From Diorhabda sublineata (Eukaryota > Arthropoda > Insecta > Coleoptera > Chrysomelidae), in the NCBI RefSeq assembly GCF_026230105.1, contig NC_079474.1, positions 5,714,187-5,778,186 on the forward strand: a stretch of DNA of 64,000 nucleotides, in the 5' to 3' direction. Numbering within the stretch: the stretch's first letter is position 1; every line of letters begins with the position of its first letter. This document shows, piece by piece, positions 58,853-64,000 of this stretch. A program made the translations under genes and the position numbers. The notes beneath the pieces were generated by a model. It searched no databases and was not told where the DNA came from. It was given only the letters and a program-made list of their open reading frames with translations.

Positions 58853-59575
58853 TTCCCGTTTCGTGTTTGGTCAATAGGTTAAGAACAGTTACAGTCATTA
58901 TGGAATATGATGGCGCATTATCCTGGTCAATCCATGAATTATCTTCCCACAAAATCGATCATTTACGACAAATGGCTCCAAACAAATACCCAAAGACGAC
59001 TCAGTAATACTCATAATTGACCGTTTGACTTTGTGAAAAGAATTCATGGTGAACCATATCACGGTAATCGAAGAAAACCATGAGCATCACTTTGATTTTT
59101 GACCTCTTTGATGTGGATTATTCGATTTCGGCTGATTTTTGAAGAATCATTCGTTAGATTGTTTCGAAACTTAGGTTTTGTCACCAGTATGTGATGAATG
59201 TAGGGTCCTCAGCTACGTAGTTAATAATCTATTTTGTGAACTTCATTCGACGTTGTTTTTGCAAAAGATTCAGGTGTTTTAGTGCGAGTATTTACACACA
59301 TCTAAAACATTAATCAAAATATGTTGAATTGATCCATTCGTGATCGAAGCTGATGTTAAGAGTCTCTGGTATCGCTCGGATTTTAACACGACGATTTTAG
59401 AGCACTTCTGGAGATGGTTGAACGACGGTTGCATGACGCAAGTTTTCGACGACTTCACAACTTTCACTAAATGCTTTGTTCCGCTCAAATACTTTCGTTT
59501 ACGATAAAGTAGACTCCCAAAAAATGTTTTTGTGACCCAACATTTGTTCCACACATACACATCGTATCATAACCA
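58850..59575 (-). pseudogene. mariner-family transposase relic between long inverted repeats
   Basis: From 59560 downwards: 'NISF..GSIQHILINVLDV' (HTH region, partly in the 93-codon open frame 59279-59560), then 'THTGDKTWVSKQ' (first Asp motif as GDKTW, with the usual Glu lost), 'FKNQPKSNNPHQRGQKSK', 'FFDYRDMVHHEF'-type residues, 'FGYLFGAI', and finally 'WIDQDNAPS' (second catalytic Asp) followed by 'LNLLTKHETGIID' at about 58860. Several frameshifts and stops. The third catalytic motif would fall inside the left arm, where at best a decayed 'SLDLV' is seen. Confidence 0.65.
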
Positions 59576-59763
59576 AACAACTGCAAACATACTCTAATTA
59601 AACTATGGCGTTGAAACGAACATCAAATAAGGTTGTACCAATGTAAGTCAGTAAATTAGATCAAACTATCTATGAAGTACCTGCCATAGTTTAAACTGTT
59701 AGTTTGATTGGAATTGACCGTTTTTAAAGGAACGAAACGGTTTTGGGAGTGAGTGAGTGAGAC

Positions 59764-60336
59764 ACATCGCTCGGCTACCGTAATCGCCAGATTTGATTCC
59801 TATAAAAACTAATCAGGTTAAAGTACTAACGGCGATCCCAGCATAGACTTACAACAAGTGTATGGATACCGTAATCGCTAGATTTGGTTTCTATAAAAAC
59901 TAATCAGCTTAAGGTACTTAAGGCGATCCCAGCCTAGGTTTACACATATTGTATGGATAATTGTAGTGAGCATTGACATGATTGTATTAACTCAAAAGGG
60001 GCCTGTTCAGAAGACGATTATGAAGATTTTTTATTAAAATACGTGAAAATATTATTTTTATCAGTCTGTATCGAATTTCATCACATTGTATCTGATAGAG
60101 AAATGATTCAAAATTGTGACAAAAAGACGGTTATTGTGGAATTTGAAATTTTTTGTGTTATAACTGATTAACAACCGTTATTTCATGAATTGGACAAAAA
60201 TGCATCGTTGTGTAGAGAAATCAATCAAGTTATTATTAATATCTTTGGGAGGGTCGTTCAAGTTTTCTACAGAGGATTCCACACAGGTAAAATGGTTTCT
60301 CATGCAAAAAAAAACGATGGGAAAAAATGTTTGTTT
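59764..60336 (-). repeat. long inverted repeat, right arm with internal duplication
   Basis: Inverted copy of 58350-58852, but 91 bp near its inner end are tandemly duplicated (59776-59866 and 59867-59957, each starting 'taccgtaatcgc'). The two copies differ at about a dozen positions. Confidence 0.85.
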
Positions 60337-60785
60337 GAAAATAAGAGGCTCAAGTGTTGTTGACTCAAGCATTAATACAAACGTCGTAGCTATCGCCATC
60401 TATCACAAATGATTCAAACTCTCTTACACATAGAAAAATTAAAATTAATAACTATCTATGATTTCACGACTTAAGAAAATAAATTATATCACATTTATCA
60501 TAAGAAATCGTCTTTTACATTTTTAATTTTTCCCATTTTTCTGCTATTTTTTTTGAGGTATCCATGCCATATAATAATGACGATTTCCTGTTTTCCCATT
60601 TCTTTTAATATTATTTTCGATGTGATGATTTTATTTTGTATTCAAATGTTCAGAAGATGCTTCAAACCAGAAATTAGATCTGAACATTCGTTCACTTCAT
60701 TCAGACTGCGCCGTCGCTATCAGATTTTTATAGAAACATAACAAACTCAAGTAACAAAAAAACAGTTTGAAATTTCAACTCCGGA
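60337..60785. other. no recognisable gene
   Basis: Short spacer between the inverted-repeat element and the LINE relic; open frame 60553-60741 has no recognised motif. Confidence 0.45.
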
Positions 60786-60789
60786 AACG

Positions 60790-61202
60790 GATAATCAAAT
60801 GTTACATATGGTTAGTTCTCTTATATGGTGTGTCGAAGCATGGACTTTAAAAGTATCTACCATTAATCGCTTAGAGGCTTTTGAAATGTGGTTATATAGA
60901 CGCAAGATACATGATATGCAAACAAACGTTGCATTCCTCAACAGACCAAATGCGGTTCGTGAGTTGGTGGTTAACATCAAATGCAGGAAAATAACTTATA
61001 TGAGACACATAATGCGTGGTGGCGGGTTTAATATCTTCCGGTTAATTATGATGGGTAAAGTTGAAAGTTGTAGGCGAATTGGAAAGAAACAAGCCTATTG
61101 GTTGAAGGATGGACTGGGATAAGAGGAGTAGGACAGTTATTTAGACTAGCTCAAGACAGAGAGAGTTTTGCCATGCTGATCGCCAACGTCAAGGAGACTT
61201 GA
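60790..61202 (+). pseudogene. LINE ORF2 C-terminal remnant
   Basis: A 108-codon open stretch reads 'SSLIWCVEAWTLKVSTINRL' and 'EAFEMWLYRRKI' (the '(YG).E.WTL.......EAFE.W.YRR' thumb motif), 'RPNAVRELVVNIKCRKITYM' with 'RHIMRG' (the '..L.H..R.' motif) and 'GKVESCRRIGKKQAYWLKDG'. After a frame change comes 'LFRLAQDRESFAMLIANVKE' to a TGA at 61200-61202, the usual terminus of this LINE group. RT core and endonuclease are missing: a typical 5'-truncated insertion. Confidence 0.75.
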
Positions 61203-64000
61203 TACGGCACGATAAGAAGAAGAACAAAAACTTTGAGTGTTCGAGTCAAATTTAAGCAGTGAAATAAAAGTCTCTCATACGATTCTTCAATAAATACTTA
61301 CAATAGAAACTTGAATGGAAAATTTAGTGCTCTTGAATACTCCCTTACAAAGAACATGGACCAACTTTGACAAAGTTTGACGAATTTTTTCTTGCAAAAC
61401 TTTGTCTTTAAAATCAGCAACCAACTTTAATATTGGAAAATCCCCAAGGGTCAAATAGATAATAGAGAAAAACGATACATAGATTTGCTTTCAACGTAAA
61501 TTTGGCGCTTAACAAATTCTTTATATTAGCGAAATCAAATATCGTGAAATAATTAATGTATTTTTTGGACCAAATTAAAAAATAAGGTTACTAGTACGGT
61601 ACATATGAATAAATAGTATTATGAATATAACGAAATTCTGAGGTGATGATAATTATAATTTACAGTTAGAATCCTCGTTACATAAATAAAATTAAGTATG
61701 CACGTTAATGACTTGTGAAATGGATCGCATTTATTTTCTATTAGTTTGATAATAAAAGGCCAGTCATATCAAATGAAAACATTGATAAAATCGGAAACTA
61801 ACGGTTAGATGTGGCTGTTTTCTTATATTGTGCCCATAATATATACCAACTTTTCAATTGTAGTGCTACAGTCTATTTTATGTACGAAATGAGAGAGAGT
61901 AATAAAACATAACAAAACTTAGTACGGCCATTTTAAATGTGATAACATAATAATAATTTCCAATATTTTCATAAATGTACATGAGGTACAACAAGTAATC
62001 TTTTATAACAATAATCGGTATAGAACAATAGAAAACCGTTTGGATAGGCCAAAAGCCCTGTTTATTGAAGATTACATAGCCGTATCATAAGATTTTTTTT
62101 CAATAAATATTTGCTAATAAAGATTATAAATTTCGTTTCATTTTAATTACAAGGATCTCTTCCTAATTTTACCGAGGAAGCGATTTTAAGTTTTTGCATT
62201 TATTAAGTGTGATTATCGAAATTTTCGAAGGGTCTAGTAGACACCAAAAAGTCGTTCCTTTAACAGTAAATGAAAAAACATTAATATTTAATTGTGTTAA
62301 ATCATTTATATAGTTTATCTAAGTGTTAATGACTCAGTGGAATTATTAGTACGCTTGGTATGGAAAAATCTACAATTTACAGAGTTATTAAAGATTAAAT
62401 ATCCAGGAAAACTTCGAAAGAAAGTGCATGCGTTCTTTTTTCGAAAATACTTTCCTGCAGTAGACCAAGTTGCCACGGTTTTCGGTGAAGGAGCATTCCA
62501 GAAAGTCTATTTGAATACGAAGAAGCAATATTGTAATATGGAGAAGAAATAACCGAATGATTATAAACGAAATGTGATATCTGAGAAGACATATATTACA
62601 CTCAGATGGAACATTGTCCAGTGAGTACAGCCCAATTAGAGCCAAAACCCACGAAAATTAGTTATGTCCCTGATTTTCGGGATTTAGGTAGTTCTGAGGG
62701 AGCTCTATCGATACAGTAAAAGTAAACATCAAAATTTTGGCCGCTAAGCGATATATTTTTGTTTAAATATTCAAAATTCCGAGTTTTGCAAATAACTCGG
62801 AATCGATGTCGAATTTAGAAAAAAGTGAAGGGATCAAAAATGTAGTACAAGTTTCCTACAAAAAACTTATTCTGTGATTTTTTCCTAATCTTATAATTAC
62901 TCTCACAAAAAGCGAATTTCGTGTTTATGGATTTTTTTAACAGTGCATTTTTTGCGGATAACTCAAAAAAAGACTTGAAATTTAGAAGTAAATTTCTGAG
63001 CAGGCAATTACCTTCGAGGATGCTCAAATATGAAAAAAACTCTAAAATGCCAGAAATCCTCTTTTAAGATCTTGATTGTTGTGAGTACTCTAAACTTAAG
63101 TGTGGGACAGGGATAATCCTTAAAAACTCTATTCTTGTGAGAACTTTATTTAAACATTCATCAAAAATAGAGAAAATATTAAAAATCGACTCTCTGCGTG
63201 ATATTTTGCCTTAACAGCCAATAAATCTATATCTTTGCAAATGTGAACTTTCTTGAGCTATTTTTTACTTGATGTCATCGAAGGATTGTTTTTCTACATG
63301 AAGTATTTGTCTTCTTTTCTGTTTGCTGTTTTTCTTTTCTTTCTCTTCGTTAGCTTCTTTTCCACAAATAAAGCAATTGTTCAAAAAATTGGACACACCC
63401 ACAGAGTGAATTCGGAGGTATAATTGGTCTCATTTTAAAGGTAATCCAATCCCGTTCGTGTTGTTTTCCAAAAAAATTTCAGAAGTTTCAGTTTTTTTGC
63501 AGATGCAGTTGAAAAGTAGAGACTCTAACGAGTAAAATGCACTTTCTTCCGTCCCAGTTTCTTCTTCAGCCGGGGACGTAATTTCCCTCAGACTCTACGT
63601 GGCGCGAAAACTTTTTAGTAAGATGCGACCCCCCGAAGTTTGAGCTTACTTTACAAAGAAATGACAGCTCTTCGTGATCAAGGACTGTGATCATTGGACT
63701 AATAGATCAACGAAGATGAAAGTTGAAGAGAGGCTTTTTGAAATAATTCATCTACTATATATTCGATCGATTTTTTCGTTGTATGTTATATTATAATTTT
63801 GGCATATTCTACCCTTGTTGTTCATTTTACTCTCATAAGAATTGTGTATATTGTGTTTTTGTCCCCGTAAAAAATAGCAGATACCTACTACTGAAATTAT
63901 GAATTCTGCCAGTTTTTTATACTCTCCATTTTACTATAGATCTATAATCTGTAATATCCTGTATTGAAAAATTATAATTTATAAAATTGAATACATGACA
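61203..64000. other. no recognisable gene
   Basis: AT-rich sequence. A small perfect hairpin (attccgagtt/aactcggaat) lies at 62776-62803. The 71-codon plus frame at 62337-62552 begins with an HTH-like run ('MEKSTIYRVIKD' in a neighbouring frame) that might be a transposase scrap, but too little is visible to call it. Confidence 0.4.

Larger units (their letters stand above)
58350..60336. mobile_element. mariner-family element with long inverted repeats
   Basis: Arms of roughly 0.5 kb (58350-58852 and 59764-60336) are inverted copies at about 90% identity by eye, and enclose a mariner-family transposase relic. The total is about 2.0 kb, close to the size of the intact long-TIR element at 20-22 kb, but the sequences of the ends are different. 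A target duplication was not identified. Alternatively it arose by inverted duplication of one flank of an ordinary mariner. Confidence 0.65.

Overview
The window reads as animal nuclear DNA, almost certainly from an insect or other arthropod with a repeat-rich genome. It is strongly AT-rich, has no operons or bacterial-type gene spacing, and every coding stretch I can recognise belongs to a eukaryotic transposable element typical of arthropods: mariner and Tc1-like elements, pogo, PIF/Harbinger, hAT, Jockey/I/R1/CR1-type LINEs and an LTR element with a tRNA-Trp primer site. I found no convincing host gene, tRNA, rRNA or CRISPR array. The species cannot be fixed from the sequence.

Layout. 0-13 kb: decayed copies of hAT (0.38-0.85 kb), a DUF4817/HTH-type transposase start (1.2 kb), Jockey-like endonuclease (2.1 kb), Tc1 (3.25-3.87 kb), LINE RT (6.1-6.7 kb), pogo (8.3-9.1 kb) and LINE RNase H (11.1-11.8 kb). 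13.7-16.6 kb: nested inverted repeats sharing one terminal motif. 17.7 kb: PIF/Harbinger scrap. 19.5 kb: Tc1/mariner scrap. 20.35-22.34 kb: the one intact mobile element, about 2.0 kb, with roughly 390-bp terminal inverted repeats, a TA target duplication and an uninterrupted 359-residue transposase. 25-40 kb: LINE and mariner fossils in both orientations, a short tandem array at 32.8-33.9 kb, a 749-bp mariner deletion derivative at 35.8-36.6 kb, and a broken mariner-like gene at 38.8-39.7 kb.

41.65-47.65 kb: a 6-kb satellite built from about 125-bp monomers organised as a 374-bp trimer (16 trimers), with a still higher level of order: a four-trimer block recurs nine trimers (3,366 bp) away. 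50-57 kb: Tc1 and mariner remnants, an LTR end with primer-binding site, and a 311-bp hAT-type MITE with an 8-bp target duplication. 58.35-60.34 kb: a mariner-family pseudogene between long (about 0.5 kb) inverted repeats. 60.8-61.2 kb: the 3' end of another LINE.

The window behaves as heterochromatin-like or intergenic DNA shaped by successive transposon insertions and satellite amplification. The only protein likely to be made and active is the 359-residue transposase. No previously undescribed multi-gene system is visible; the most interesting signals are the hierarchical satellite and the long-TIR mariner-type elements.
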